Below, one piece after another: positions 35,342 through 47,119 of a stretch of 64,000 nucleotides of DNA. The notes below the pieces were generated by a model that had not been told where the DNA came from, made no database searches, and saw only the letters and a program-made list of their open reading frames with translations. Position 1 is the first letter of the stretch, and every line of letters starts with the position of its first letter. Both the position numbers and the translations under genes were made by a program. The DNA is from Anaeramoeba flamelloides. Its lineage: Eukaryota; Metamonada; Anaeramoebidae. The stretch covers positions 2,418,001 to 2,482,000 of the forward strand of contig JANTQA010000030.1 in assembly GCA_027625915.1 (NCBI GenBank), given 5' to 3'.

Positions 35342-36631
35342 TTATTTTTCAAGTTTAGATATATTTTTTAAATTTATAATTTTTGTTTGTAAACGTTCGA
35401 TTATATTTTCGTGTATTTCAATTATTTGGAATGCTTTCACTTGAAGTATTTCGAGTAATTTTTCTTGATTATGAACTTCAGAAAGTCTATTTCGTAATTT
35501 TGTTAACTCTTCGCTTTCGATTATATTTGAATTTTTTTTAAGATTATTTTTCTGAACATTCTTGGTGTTATTGTTACTGCTCTTCTTATTCTTATTCTGA
35601 TCGTTATTGATATTGTTCTTCTTATTTTTATTTGTATTCTTATTGCCATTGTTTCCTAATTTGCTATTTTGTTTTTCTAGTTGTTTGATTTTTTTTTTAT
35701 ATATTTGTTGCGAAAAAATTGGTTGTTTTCTTTGTTTTAATTTCCAAAGGTTCATTTTTTGGATTTTTAATAAACTGTCAATTTCTCTTTTCCTCTGGTG
35801 TGTTAATTTATACAAATTGTTTTCGATTTCAATACTTCCATAAGCAAATTGAAAAAAAAAATCACTAAAAACAGGCCATTGTTTTGTTAATTTTTGTAAT
35901 AGCCATTCTTTTTTGCTTTTGCGTTTTAAAAAATCTTCTATTATCTCAAGAGATGTTGGTCCTACCAAATATATAAACGCTTCCAAATCCTCAATAACTT
36001 CTTTTTGGTTTCGGTAACCTTTTCTGTTTCTCCATAAATCAAAATTTGGTAATAAAATTTTGTCACCTTTCTCTTTTTCTTTTTTTTCTTGTTTTTTTCC
36101 CATTTCTTTTTCTTTTTTATTTTGTTTTTTTTCTGATCCTATTTCCGTTTCTTTTTCTTTTTCTTCGTTGATTTTGGTTTCTGTTCCTTTAACCTCTTTT
36201 ACGATTTTGTTTTGTTTCACTTCTTCGTTTTTGTTCTTTTCTTGTTCCAATTTTTTTTTGTGTTTGAATTTTTCTTCTTCTTCTTTTTCTTTTTCTTTTT
36301 TTTTTTGATATTCAATCCTATCAACTAGGATATGTGTGTGTTTAATCAATTCTTGATCTAACAGAAAAGTTGTAACTCTCCAAGGATCCCTTAGTGAAAT
36401 CCAAATCGTTTTAGTCTTGGCAATCTCTAAGACAAAAGGAGATCGATCAGTTAAATATTCTTGTAAGGATTGGTGTTTTTTGGCAATAAGCTGTAATAAT
36501 TCTTTATGAAAAAGTTTATTGAGTAATTCTTTTAATTGGTCTAATGTAATAATCCCACAAGATCTAATAAATCTTACAAGAGTGGAATCAAAAACCTGTA
36601 GATCTAATTTTGATGAGTAAAAATTATTCAT
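35342..36631 (-). CDS. Unknown protein, ~429 aa, two similar compact domains and charged linkers
   Basis: The frame is open and protein-like. Two stretches resemble each other: residues ~20-80, with FIRSCGIITLDQLKELLNKL ending ...TIWISL, and ~220-285, with AFIYLVGPTSLEIIEDFLK ending ...NLYKLT. Each has a predicted helix pair and a strand-like end, as in winged-helix or LOTUS-like modules, but that assignment is a guess. Between them is a ~90-residue Glu/Lys coiled segment; after them come an Asn/Lys-rich stretch and a C-terminal coiled coil. The ATG at 36631 gives MNNFYSSKLD; the frame stays open upstream past 36685 without another ATG, and a TTTCAG near 36702 could be a splice acceptor, so a further 5' exon is possible. 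Function unknown. Confidence 0.65.
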   Translation of the reverse strand: MNNFYSSKLDLQVFDSTLVRFIRSCGIITLDQLKELLNKLFHKELLQLIAKKHQSLQEYLTDRSPFVLEIAKTKTIWISLRDPWRVTTFLLDQELIKHTHILVDRIEYQKKKEKEKEEEEKFKHKKKLEQEKNKNEEVKQNKIVKEVKGTETKINEEKEKETEIGSEKKQNKKEKEMGKKQEKKEKEKGDKILLPNFDLWRNRKGYRNQKEVIEDLEAFIYLVGPTSLEIIEDFLKRKSKKEWLLQKLTKQWPVFSDFFFQFAYGSIEIENNLYKLTHQRKREIDSLLKIQKMNLWKLKQRKQPIFSQQIYKKKIKQLEKQNSKLGNNGNKNTNKNKKNNINNDQNKNKKSSNNNTKNVQKNNLKKNSNIIESEELTKLRNRLSEVHNQEKLLEILQVKAFQIIEIHENIIERLQTKIINLKNISKLEK

Positions 36632-36889
36632 TTGATAAGAAGCAAGAAAAAATGATAGTCTCAAAAGTAAATTTTTTGTAATCAAATTCTCGAGTAAAAT
36701 CTGAAAGTAATTTTGAAAAACTAAAACAAACTTCTTTTTTCGTGTTGTTATACGTTTCTATTTCACACCCACTTGTTCCAGAGATAATAAAAACTCTATA
36801 CAAAAAAGTAAAAAACAATTTTTTCTTTTTTTCAAATCCAAAACAATTCAACAATCACAACAAAAGAATTTAAATATTCTTGAAAAACT

Positions 36890-38000
36890 AGTTTCTGAAA
36901 TTGGAAAGTTTATAAAAATTTTTTCAGATCATGTTTTTATTGATCTTCTTTACTATTTTTGATTTGAGAAGTGAGACCAGTATTCGAAATTTAAATTTGA
37001 TAAAAGTTGAATTAAGGGATCAGTCCTGTACAACAACTAGGAGAAATTTTAAAATATGTTAATAGTGGTATTCTCTAATTACAAATTTTGTATATGCCAA
37101 GCGTCAAAAAATTCTGATTGATAAGAAAGTCATAAAAGAAAATTAGTTTATTTGAGATCAATTTTTTTTCCTTTTTCTCTTAAAAAAAAAATTTTAAATT
37201 CATCTTATTTCTCACATTATAACAATTTTTACCCCGTATATTGTTATTTTGATCATTATTATACTTTAACAAGTCTTCGTTTCCAGTAATATTAATATAT
37301 AGATTTTTTTTCGTTTTTGAGATAAAACTTTTGGTCTACCAAAAAATTGATATATATAACCAATTGGAAAATAATTGTATTTTTTTAAGAAAAATAGTTA
37401 TAATAACCAAAGTTTTAAAGCCATGAAACAATTTACTGTGAAATTTTGTTTCTATTCTCAGATGAAATTCGATTTTTCAACATTAGAATTTTCTTGAAGA
37501 TATTTGGGAATAAGTTAATTATATCCTAAAAATTCAAAATATTTTTTTTTACTTTCAAAAATGATTTGTATTGTTATAAATTTCTTGTGAATAAGGCCAA
37601 ATAATTTGTTAAAAAAATTTTTTAAAATTAAAAAAATTAATTTTTTTTTTCATTTTTTTTTAATTTTTAAAAATAAGAAAAAGAACTTTTTCAAAACATT
37701 AAAGAAAAAAATTTTTTGTATAATAGATCTCAATTTAATTGATAAACTGTAGTTATTCTTTTACCAAATATTCATTTATTGAACCATCTATACCCCAATT
37801 AGTTTTATTCGCTAAGATTTGAATGAAATATTAATCAAAGAAAAAGAAACATCAAATAAAAAATATGCTTTCGAAATCATACTTTCCAACATAAAACGAA
37901 AAATATGTTTTCCCATTTTCAAGAATTAACTTAATTTTTAAACAAAATAATAGGTTACTTTTTTTCGTTTTATATTGGAAACATACAAATTTTGAATTTC
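36890..38000 (-). repeat. Dispersed repeat, ~1.1 kb, copy 2
   Basis: This is the reverse-oriented partner of 9880-10960. It lies directly upstream of the start of the gene on the same strand, so it may overlap that gene's promoter or 5' exons. Confidence 0.6.
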
Positions 38001-38394
38001 AAAAAAAAACAGACTCAAATTAATAAATTGTTTAAATGAGGTAAACTCATCCATTTCCAAAATCGAAAAAAAATTACAAAAAAAAAAAATGTTTTTTGAA
38101 GATCTTGACAATATTTCATTTTATTTTCAAAAATGACTACTCCTCTAATTATTTTTTTTTCAATTCTGAAAAATTACTTTCATTAATGGTTATTTGTTAA
38201 CGCCCACTATACAATACATACCAATATAATAATAAAAAGAAAAAACATATATTTCAAGAAATATAAAATTTTAATTCTATTCTTTGAAAAACAAAATTGT
38301 TAAAAAGATGTTCAAAAATTTTCCAATTTATTTACTGTTATTAAAATAAACCGTGCAAAAAAATGTAATACAAGTTTCAAAATAAAAAGTGTGT

Positions 38395-38550
38395 TTTTTT
38401 TTGTTATAAAAGACCTATACATCAACCGATCAAAGAAACTAATAATAAACTCTAATTAAATATGGTATTGATTTCTTAAAGTACTATTATTTAGAAAGAA
38501 ATTCTAAATATGAAGGATCAAATTTCAAAATTTATCTCAAAAAATAAAGG
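38395..38550 (+). repeat. Small dispersed repeat, copy 2
   Basis: This is the partner of 22540-22680. It ends next to the inverted-end element that starts at 38556. Confidence 0.5.
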
Positions 38551-38555
38551 GGGGT

Positions 38556-39309
38556 TTGAAATATTCCCGAAAATACCCGAAAATCGAAAATACCCGAAAA
38601 TTTTTTAACCACATAAAAACACGTTATGGACAACTTCAAAGAAACCACATGCCATATATACTCAGTTTAATTATAAAATAACAATTTTCCTTTCAGACAA
38701 AATATTTTTTTGAATTTTCTACTTTAAACTACTCTAAAGAGGTTTTAGGTACCTTTTGAGTATATTTGTGGAATTGTTGGTACTTTTTAGGGTATTGGTC
38801 TGGGCTGTGTTAGGTTTGGTATGGTATGTGTTAGTATAATTTGGTTAAACCAGTTCCTTTTATAGAATGGGTAGTTAAATGCAGTTTGACTTGGGTAACC
38901 TTGTTTAGGGTAGGTGTATGTATTGCACGATTAGATATTACTCGGTTATTTATGTATTGTATTTATCATTGCAAAATTATGAGCAATGATACACCATTAG
39001 AAACTCTCTCTTATAAAGACATTTTTTTTCTCATATGTTTAAATTTAGAAAAGATCAGAAATCTCATTCATCTAACCTACCAATTCCTTTTACTCAATAT
39101 GGGTTGAATATTATTCCTCAAAATTTAATTTTTTTGAATTTTGATATTTTCAGAAAAAAAATTTTTTTCCAAATTAAAATTCCAAATTTACCATTAAACT
39201 GAGTATATTGACACTTGTGTTTCTTTGAAGATGTTCAAAAAGTGTTTTTTCGTGGTTAAAAAATTTTCGGGTATTTTTGATTTTCGGGTATTTTCGGGAA
39301 TATTTGATA
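38556..39309. mobile_element. Inverted-end DNA element, copy B (0.75 kb)
   Basis: The outer ends GAAATATTCCCGAAAATACC and the mirror of GGTATTTTCGGGAATATTTG begin inverted repeats of ~135 bp. The middle matches copy A (1648-2412) in reverse, e.g. CTTGGGTAACCTTG with its counterpart CTTGGGCCACCTTG. The open frame 38841-39107 is not kept in copy A. Confidence 0.75.
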
Positions 39310-41200
39310 GATTCAAAATAAAGTAAATTTTTCATAAAATTATCAACTTTCAAAAAAACAAAAAAATTCAGAATATTATACAAAATTTTCAACAAATTAC
39401 ATTAATAATTTAAATTTTACTGAAAATATCAAGGATTTTATATTCAAAATTGATTTGGTCTTAGGTATATTATTTGTTTTTAGATTGGATGTTGCCTTGG
39501 TACAAAAAGAAAAAACCATTGATAATATTTTGAAACACATATTATAATCGGTGTGCATTCATTATTTTGGTCACAGTATTTAAAAATGAAAAAAGTTTTT
39601 ATTTTTTGATTTTTAAACTTTAGTACGTGGACCATATGTACACTTCCTAATTACTGAAAAATTAAAATTAAAAACTCTTAAAACATTTATAAGGCTGTAT
39701 TAAAAAGAAACTTTGATTATAAGAGAGCGAATAATTGAGAGAGAAAATAATTGATTTTTTTTTTGAAATTTTAGGGTTAAAAATACTTGTGTAGAGAGTA
39801 AAGGTGGGTTTACAAATAAGAATACCGGTGGTTTTTTATTTCTTGTTCCATAAAATATCTAGTCATGTATTCAATATTATACCCAAGTAAAAATCAATTT
39901 TGGATTAAAACTCTTTTTTATTATTGAGAAAATTTTAAATTATAAATTGAAATAATTAAAAATTTTTCATAATTTTCTCAATTTTTTGGTGGGCTCTTGT
40001 TGTTATTTTTATGATGAAAAACAATTTTCTCAAAAAAATACACTATTTTGTGAAAATTTTCAATTTTTGAATTACATTTGATGAAATTTTCTTTCTAAAT
40101 ACAAAATTTTTTAGAAAAAAATTATTAATTTTTTGTATTCTATTTTATTGTCAATTTCCATTGTAATTTGATTTTTAAAGTCCACTTTAAATAAAATACT
40201 CATGTTTTTTTTTTAATTTTTATTACAATTTTAATGTGTATAAGCATATTTTTTTACTATATAAATTTAAATAAATTCTAAAAAAAAAAAATGTACAAAT
40301 ATATATTATTTATAAGTTCAGATAACCAATCTAAATTGGATTTAAGTAAATTAAATTAAAAGAAATTTATTTAGAAAGAAGACAATTTACCCGAAATTGA
40401 ATAAATTTAAACGCATGTTAAGATAAACACAATGTAAAGATCAATTAATTATTGTGATTATAGACAAACTTTAATTTTTAAAGTTATTGTCTCAAAAAAG
40501 TTAATTTTTTTTATTTACATTTTCTCTTTTTCCCCACTTTTGATTTCTTAAATATGATAAGCAAATTTTCTTGTTAAAATCTTTTTTATCATAAACTATT
40601 ATCTAATTGCCCAAGTGGTTGCACAACGCACTTATTGTCTTTGTTTTTGCATTTATTGTTAATGATGAGATGAAAAGAATCTAATTTGTAACAAAAAGTT
40701 CCACTTTTAAGGTACAGAATTTAAAAAATAAATTTTGATATAAAACAATTTTTCAAATTAAACCAAAAAAATTCAGATTCTATTAAAATAATTTGTAATA
40801 AAAAATTTTACAAAAAAAGGTTTACGAATTTTATTGTTTTTTTTTTGTTTCTTAAATATTGTTCAAGTTTTGTCTGTTAAAAGTGTAACTGGCAGGAAAA
40901 AGAGATTATTTAAGTGATTAAATTTAAGTATTTCAATCCACAGAGAATCTAAATTAGGCAGAATTATCAGAAGAAATTGTAATTTTATTTAGTTTTCCTG
41001 GTTAATATTTTTATAGGGTTTTTTCTACTGGTATTTGAAGTAGATGCGGTTAACTTTTTCACTTCCTTTTTCATAGTTTTTATTATAAATATATTTTTCA
41101 AAGTAGTAAGATTGTAATTTATGTCATCGATTAAAAAAAGAAATTGAAAGATCAAGTGAAAATTTTTCCCATTTATATTCAAATACAAGTATAAAAAATT
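39310..41200. other. Intergenic, one MITE and low-complexity sequence
   Basis: Apart from the MITE at 40697-40895 I see only A/T-rich sequence. The open frame 40985-41227 overlaps the hairpin element that follows and has no motif. Confidence 0.5.
40697..40895. mobile_element. ~195-bp MITE, copy 3
   Basis: Starts AGTTCCACTTTTAAGGTAC and ends TTAAAAGTGTAACTGGCAGG. It is the most decayed of the three full-length copies. Confidence 0.6.
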
Positions 41201-41202
41201 AA

Positions 41203-41489
41203 TTTTTAGAAGAAAATATTGATACACCTCCTGTGAGAAGTGAGATATAAAATATCAATTAAGAACCCGTATTTCGATAGGGTTTTATTAGATTTAATAA
41301 AAGAATAACTCTACCTAAGTATAAAAGAAGATTTCACAAAAATTAAGATAAATGAACTTATAAAAAAGGTTTAGTAACAGTCATCCTTTAATAAAATCTA
41401 ATAAAACCCTATCGAAATACGGGTTCTTAATTGATATTTTATATCTCACTTCTCACAGGAGGTGTATCAATACTTTCTTCTAAAAATTG
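41203..41489. mobile_element. Near-perfect hairpin element 0.4 kb upstream of the BORCS8-like gene
   Basis: The arms of ~105 bp (41203-41310 and about 41383-41489) are inverted copies with only two or three differences over the outer 95 bp; both carry GATACACCTCCTGTGAGAAG and CCCGTATTTCGATAGGG. The loop is ~75 bp. Its youth and compactness suggest a recent fold-back insertion; alternatively it forms a long hairpin in RNA. Confidence 0.7.
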
Positions 41490-41873
41490 TTTTTTTTGAA
41501 AAAACTCTAAAAATAGAGAAATTATTTCTATTCTTTTGACATTATAAAGGTAAATTTAAATGAATATCTCTTTTTACTAAACAACTAAAAGAAGAGTACT
41601 TTTACATTACAATTTTGAATTGTAACCCCCTTCTTGGGTCTATACAGTTCTTAGTGTAAGTGACAATTCCCTAAAAAATCAAAGATAATTGAATCAAGTT
41701 TTCCAAAGATTACTTACAAATTTCTTTTAAAAAACACATTGACTAATTCATAACAAAATTGAAATAAATCGATTTTCACAAAAAAGTATTACAAAAATTG
41801 AATAACAACCTTAAAATTTTGTTAATTTCTTTCATTTTTTTAAATTTTTTTTACTCCTTTCATTTTTTCTTTA

Positions 41874-42009
41874 ATGACAACTGGAAACGAAGCTAAGGTT
41901 GAACCAATTTGGGTACCAAGCGAAGAATTTCTTTCAAAAATTGATCGACGTATAACTTCTTTTAAAAACGATCTCTTCAAGCAAAAAACTATTTTTAGAA
42001 AAGTTATTA

Positions 42010-42056
<47 letters not shown>

Positions 42057-42882
42057 CATTGGATCGAATTTAACAAAACTCAAACAATACAACAAAGTTG
42101 GAACAAAAATTAATGACTATGTTAGCTACTTAACGAACGAGCCATCTGTTGCCTTTTATCGTGTCAATGAGCATGTTAGAAATAAGATTCCCGAGATTGT
42201 CAAAGTTAAACGACAAACGAGGCGAGTCACTGAAGAAACACGATCTGTCAGCATTGATGCAGAATATTCGCATGTTTCGATCAAAACAATCAAAGCAATC
42301 ACACACGATCAAACAATTCTTGAGTCTTTAAAGACCCTTGAGCAAATGGGCCGGCACATTTCCTTACTTTCACGTAATGAAAGGAAGCAATTAAGAAATG
42401 AAATAAGAGAAAAGTCATTCAACATGAAAGAAAAATTGAAAAAACAACAAGAGGCAAAGAAAAGGAAAAGTAAGGAAAGGAAATCAAAAAGAAGTCAAAA
42501 AACAAACCTTGAAAAAAAAGAAAAAAAGTCCAGAAATAAGAATAAAAAGGAAGAATTGAAAAAAAGCCAAGTTGTAACTCAAGAAAAGAAAATCGATACA
42601 AACAAGAAACAAGAAAATCAAAATCAAGGGAATGTGAAAAAAATCAGTGAAGAAACAAATGTCCAACAGGGTGACGAACAACTCAAAAGCGTAGACAATG
42701 ATGAGAAAAAAGAAGAAGAAAAAATCGAAGAAGAAGACGAAGACTACGATGATGAGGATGATGAGGATGATGAGGACGATGAGGACGATGAGGACGAAGA
42801 AGAGGGCGATGAGGACGACGAAGATGACAGTGAAGATGATAATAAACCTCTTAAACTTGGCTTAAAACCAAAAAAATTCTAA
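41874..42882 (+). CDS. BORCS8: BORC complex subunit 8 (BORCS8)-like protein with charged tail
   Basis: The core VSYLTNEPSVAFYRVNEHVR, then KIPEIVK and AEYSHVSIKTIKAI...LESLKTLEQMGRHISLL, follows the order of BORCS8 (ANEPSVALYRLQEHVR...YACSAVKNL...LLKQA). In animals this small protein is part of BORC, which recruits Arl8 and kinesin to lysosomes. Exon 2 is 42098-42882. Exon 1 begins with ATG at 41874 (MTTGNEAKVEPIWVPSEEFL); a donor at 41950 and the acceptor ending at 42097 keep the frame and give 286 aa. The frame-1 coding look continues to about 42014, so the exon-intron border is uncertain; a 42-nt T-run (42015-42056) fills the intron. Past residue ~130 a Lys/Arg-rich segment and then a ~45-residue Asp/Glu run replace the short animal C terminus. 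Confidence 0.65.
42015..42056 (+). repeat. T homopolymer (42 nt) in the BORCS8-like intron
   Basis: An unbroken run of T lies between exon 1 and the acceptor. It is far longer than a normal polypyrimidine tract and is prone to length error in sequencing. Confidence 0.95.
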
Positions 42883-44050
42883 TTCTTTGATTAGAAATTT
42901 TCTGTCAAATTATTGTTTGGTTAATTGGATTTTTTTGAGAATTGTTAATTATAAATTTTTTTTTTTTTTTTATTTTTTGTCGCAAAACAGTTAATGATGA
43001 TCATATTTTCTAAACTCTTTTTAATACTCATATAAATCATATCACATTTGAAAATATATTTTTACTGATTTGCTTCTTAATGGAATTTGCAGGGTTTTTT
43101 TAAAAAAAGAAAAAACTTGAAAATAGATCTGAATTGAAGAAATGCTAATTGGTTATTAAAAGAATGAATTCTTATTTTTATTTTGATTGGTTTTGTTCAG
43201 CAAATTAAAGAAAAAAATGATTATGTTTGGAAATTTAAAATTATACTTTATCTTTTTTTATCTTGCGAGATTGATAAAAAAAATAAAATAAATAAACTAA
43301 TGTTGAAAATTGTTAGATTAAAAATAAGTCTTTGGTTAAATAAACTTTATATTTAATACAAGAAAATGAATTTCAAAATAAAATAACAGGCTATTTGAAT
43401 TTGGAAAGCGAGAAAATCATTATTTTCTTTCAAGGAGAAAAACTTGATCCAAAAAAAAAAATGTAAAAAATTTTTTTCTAAAGGGAAAATGTGGTTTTTT
43501 TGCATCCTGTGGGTAGTCACTTGAGAGATGGTTGCAAGTATGAAAATAATTTAATTCAATCATATTTTGCCCTTAAAACACAAAATAACACGATTTTAAG
43601 ATAAATTCAATTTTTTTTTTGAACTATTATGAAAATGTTCAAATATAATTAATTTATAAAAAATTATATTTGAACGGAAATTTTAAAATTCAAAAAGTGT
43701 ATAGAATTAGAATTAAAAAATAACTTGAAAAAAATTTTAAAAAATTTTAATAATTTTTCCTGGGTTATTTGTGATTTCATTATTTTTCCCTTGAAATTTA
43801 TAAAAATATCTAAAAAATTATATTTTTTTTTTTTTTCAAAAGTTTGTTTAAGAACCAAAAACCTTTGGTATTTAATTATTAAAACATATAATTAATAATG
43901 TGGTTCTTTTGCGGTTCATTGAACTCTGTTATAACCTAAATGAATTTAATAAATAATTTATTTATTACATAAGATATTTGAACAGGGTATTGAAAAATTG
44001 TTTTATTTGTTGGTTTTATTCTATAGAAATGTGTATTAGTGGTTATAAGT
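42883..44050. other. Intergenic, nothing recognised
   Basis: A/T-rich with several T- and A-tracts; no exon or repeat boundary was recognised. Confidence 0.5.
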
Positions 44051-44052
44051 TG

Positions 44053-44054
<2 letters not shown>

Positions 44055-44106
<52 letters not shown>
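44055..44106. repeat. TA microsatellite (~26 units)
   Basis: A pure TA tract that cuts off the dispersed repeat copy that follows, at the point reading AAACCCCAATTC. Confidence 0.95.
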
Positions 44107-44110
<4 letters not shown>

Positions 44111-44650
44111 TAAACCCCAATTCATAATTTTTAACACGCCAAAAATTGGATTTGTGAAAAAAAAAAACTTATTTAATCACTTCTCGAAGATGTACCCAAT
44201 TAGAACCACTCACTAATTGAAATGTTAACACTTATTTATAAATTACAATACTCACAAAACAATAAATAAATAATTATCAATACAAATAAATCATGGGTGT
44301 GTCAAAAATTTTGGAGAGAGCAAAACAAAAAAATACATTAGTAAATTTGTTTAAATTCTATTAGGAATATTGATCGATCAAAGATTAGATACTATCAACT
44401 AATTTTATTTGAGTTCTTCTATTTGGAACAACTTAGCTTTAACATAATATAAACCTTGTAGAAAAATTTTGGTTCAACGAAGCAAATTACGTAATTCAAA
44501 CAATGGAATGAAAACAAAAACTAAAAGATGAAAAAATGATTTTCATATTTTACAAAAATCAAAATTATCCCCAATTTCAATGAAATTGTATTATTTTGAT
44601 TGTTTGGAACGTTTTAGCTGTGTGGAAAATTTTGAATTTTAGTTTATATA
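44106..44650 (-). repeat. Dispersed repeat, ~1.2-kb family, copy 3 (partial)
   Basis: Reverse-oriented match to the left half of the copies at 4100-5230 and 6885-8170, for example the mirror of GAATTGGGGTTT and TGAAATTGTATTATTTTGAT. The part beyond GGGGTT is missing, replaced by the TA tract. Confidence 0.6.
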
Positions 44651-44664
44651 TATATATATATATT

Positions 44665-45369
44665 AACTCGTTTGCAAATAAAAGGGCACAAAAAATTTCA
44701 AGAGTTATTCGTGAGTGAATCAAATTAATTGCAGTATTATTATAAAATCTAAGAAACTCTTCAAAACATAAAAAAACACCCAACTGAATCTTTAAAACTC
44801 ATTAAAACAAAACAATAAAAATTAAAATTCAATATTTTAAAAATTGGTGTGCCCTTTTATTTGGAATGAGAAATCTCATTTTGTAAATTGTAATGAAAAA
44901 AAAATTATAACACCAATACAAACCTTTGAACAAGGCGAATTGGGAAAAAGTTCTCAACATTTTATTGATAATTCTTTACACGTCAAACATTTGTTCTTTA
45001 AAGTCTCATTTTCAAGATAAAGCAGCAATTCATCAGGTATTCTATCGGTATGTTTTTTTTTTCTTTATTTCTCTGTTCTTTGTTCCATGTATCAATACAA
45101 TATTGGTCTTTCTTAATTCCTATTTCTCGCTCATCCGAAATCAAACTTAAACTGTTTCCATTTATACACAGGTAGATTATTTCCAAATTGGTTTCTTCTT
45201 ATCTTGCTTTTTCATTTTCCAACTGTTGAATATCCAAAAATAAAAGAAGCAAAAAATGAAAAAATGAATAATTAAAATGAAAATCACCAATAAGCAATTA
45301 TCTTATTAACAATCAAATTCGATGGTGTTGGCGATTTGAGAGGTGACCCCTTTTGTTTGAAAAATAGTT
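44665..45369 (+). mobile_element. 705-bp inverted-end element, copy 1 (with inner ~206-bp unit)
   Basis: The outer ends are inverted repeats of ~28 bp (left CAAATAAAAGGGCAC; the right end mirrors to CAAACAAAAGGGGTCAC). A third copy of the same end, in right orientation, lies inside at 44846-44870, so 44665-44870 would also be a MITE by itself. The unit matches 48641-49345 along its whole 705-bp length. A fragment reading EQGELGKSSQHFIDNSLHVK, interrupted later and with intron-like borders (CATCAG/GTATTC), may be a remnant of a coding region. Confidence 0.65.
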
Positions 45370-45924
45370 TAGATCTTTTAACAGAGATATTTAGTAGGGA
45401 AAATGAACTCTTTTAAAGATAATAATTCTTTTCTTTTAAGTTGATTAATGAAGTTTTATATCGGGTTTAATTGTACCCCGTTGAAAATAATTACTCTATT
45501 GACTTTGGTAAAAAAACCATAAATAAGAGTTACTAGTCCCTTAAAAAAAATTCCCGAATAATTTAAAATTTTCACCAAATAGAAAAGAATTAACCTTTTA
45601 AAAATGAATTTCCTTAGATACAATAGTGGGTTCTGAACCAAATATTACATTGGGTCAGAAGATAAAAAACACACTTGTTCTTTGAAGAGTGTATTTTTAT
45701 CTGCTCAAAATACCAATTGTTCTGTTCTGAAAAAATCTCAAGAAATTATTTTCACATTTGCAACAAATGAACGTTTTACAATTGTAAACTAGAAAAACAC
45801 CGACAGTATACCCACTAGGGATTTCAGTGAACCCAAAAAGGTAATTTAACTTATTTTAATTTTGCCATTTTAATTTACGATTAATTGATTTTATGACTTA
45901 AAAATCTCGTAAGGTTATCTTTAT

Positions 45925-46611
45925 TTACCATGGGTTTGAACCATAGACAAGTTCGGTAACTTGAAACCCAAGAAGTTTATGGTGAAACTGTGAAATTGAA
46001 CTTCTCTTTTGATTACTAAATTTCTAATAACAAAAAAAAATTTATCAATCTCTTTACACAAAAAATTCAACAAAAAAAAAAAAGTATTCGAACATTTACA
46101 GTTTTAGTAAAATCAAATTTTAAAAAAAAATTGCTTATTCTTGGCATAAAATTTCCAAAAAGTTAAATTTCTTCAATTTAAAACAAATTACGTACTTTAA
46201 GTACACAACCAGTTTAATCCAATTTATTCTAATTTGTGGATATTTTGAATCATCTAAATTTGACAAATTAAGGATTTTATAACATTCTCTTGAGAAAAAA
46301 ATAGCCCATTTGCAAAATTAAAAAAAAACACAAAAAAACTTTCGAGATCTCTTTAAGTGACAAAGAGTGACACTTCAAAATACAGTACAGTTTTTTGCAA
46401 AATGATAATTCATAACCATTCTCTTGGGAATTTGTTCTTCTCTTGAACTCTTTTATCTAAATAGGTCCTCTTTTTTTAATGCTATTTTTTGGTGAAGGAT
46501 CCAACTTCACTCATTCTTTAATTTTTGATTGTTATGTGATACTAATAAAAAATATAAATTTTTTTTTCCATTTTAGAAAATTATTGTTTACTGTAATTAA
46601 TCAGCTCTTAA
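45925..46611 (+). mobile_element. Half of a TTAA-type fold-back element
   Basis: It matches the right arm of the palindrome 17331-19990 from its centre (TTTACCATGG) to its TTAA end, including CTAATTTGTGGATATTTTGA and a final CTGTAATTAATCAGCTCTTAA. The left arm is absent. No LINE is present at the corresponding point, which shows the empty site of the LINE insertion in the other copy. Confidence 0.6.
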
Positions 46612-47119
46612 CCCCCCCCCCTTTGGTTTCAAAAAGTTTTTCAATTCTATTTTATCTTAAACATTTCTCTAAAAAACAAAAAAACTTTAAAAAATTATTC
46701 TTAAAATTAAAAAGAAACTAAACAAAAAAGTAATTTGAATTTTTAAACAAGAAACCATTTTAAGAACATTTGTGTGTTAAAATTGTTTAATTAAAAAAGA
46801 AAAAAGACAGAACAATTTCAAAAAGACATCTGTCAAAAGAAAACAAAAGAGTAAAAGAAAATCAAATCAGTTTTTTAACACATTTTGTCTCAAATAAAAG
46901 TTCATCTTTTCGTGTGTTGTAACTTAACAAAAGCAACAAAAACACAATTAAAAAATAAATTCACAAAATCGTTATTTTTATTTCGTGAATATTCTCTATA
47001 ATGAACTAAATATAGTAAAAATATCTCAAATTGCTTTTTTGAAATTTCAATTAACGAGTTATCAAAATTTCCAATAAATTTTAACATTTTTTAATTTTTT
47101 TTTTTTTTTTTTTCTTTTA

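Noticed and set aside
36624-36854. 76-aa minus-strand frame overlapping the start of the 35342-36631 gene
   Set aside because: Different frame from the gene; could contain an upstream exon, but no donor/acceptor pair stood out, so it is only mentioned as a possible 5' extension.
38841-39107. 88-aa frame with several Cys
   Set aside because: Lies in inverted-end element copy B and the frame is not kept in copy A.
22219-46622. G-run at 22219-22228 and C-run at 46612-46622 as G-quadruplex elements
   Set aside because: Single homopolymer runs without the four-tract pattern; no functional context.
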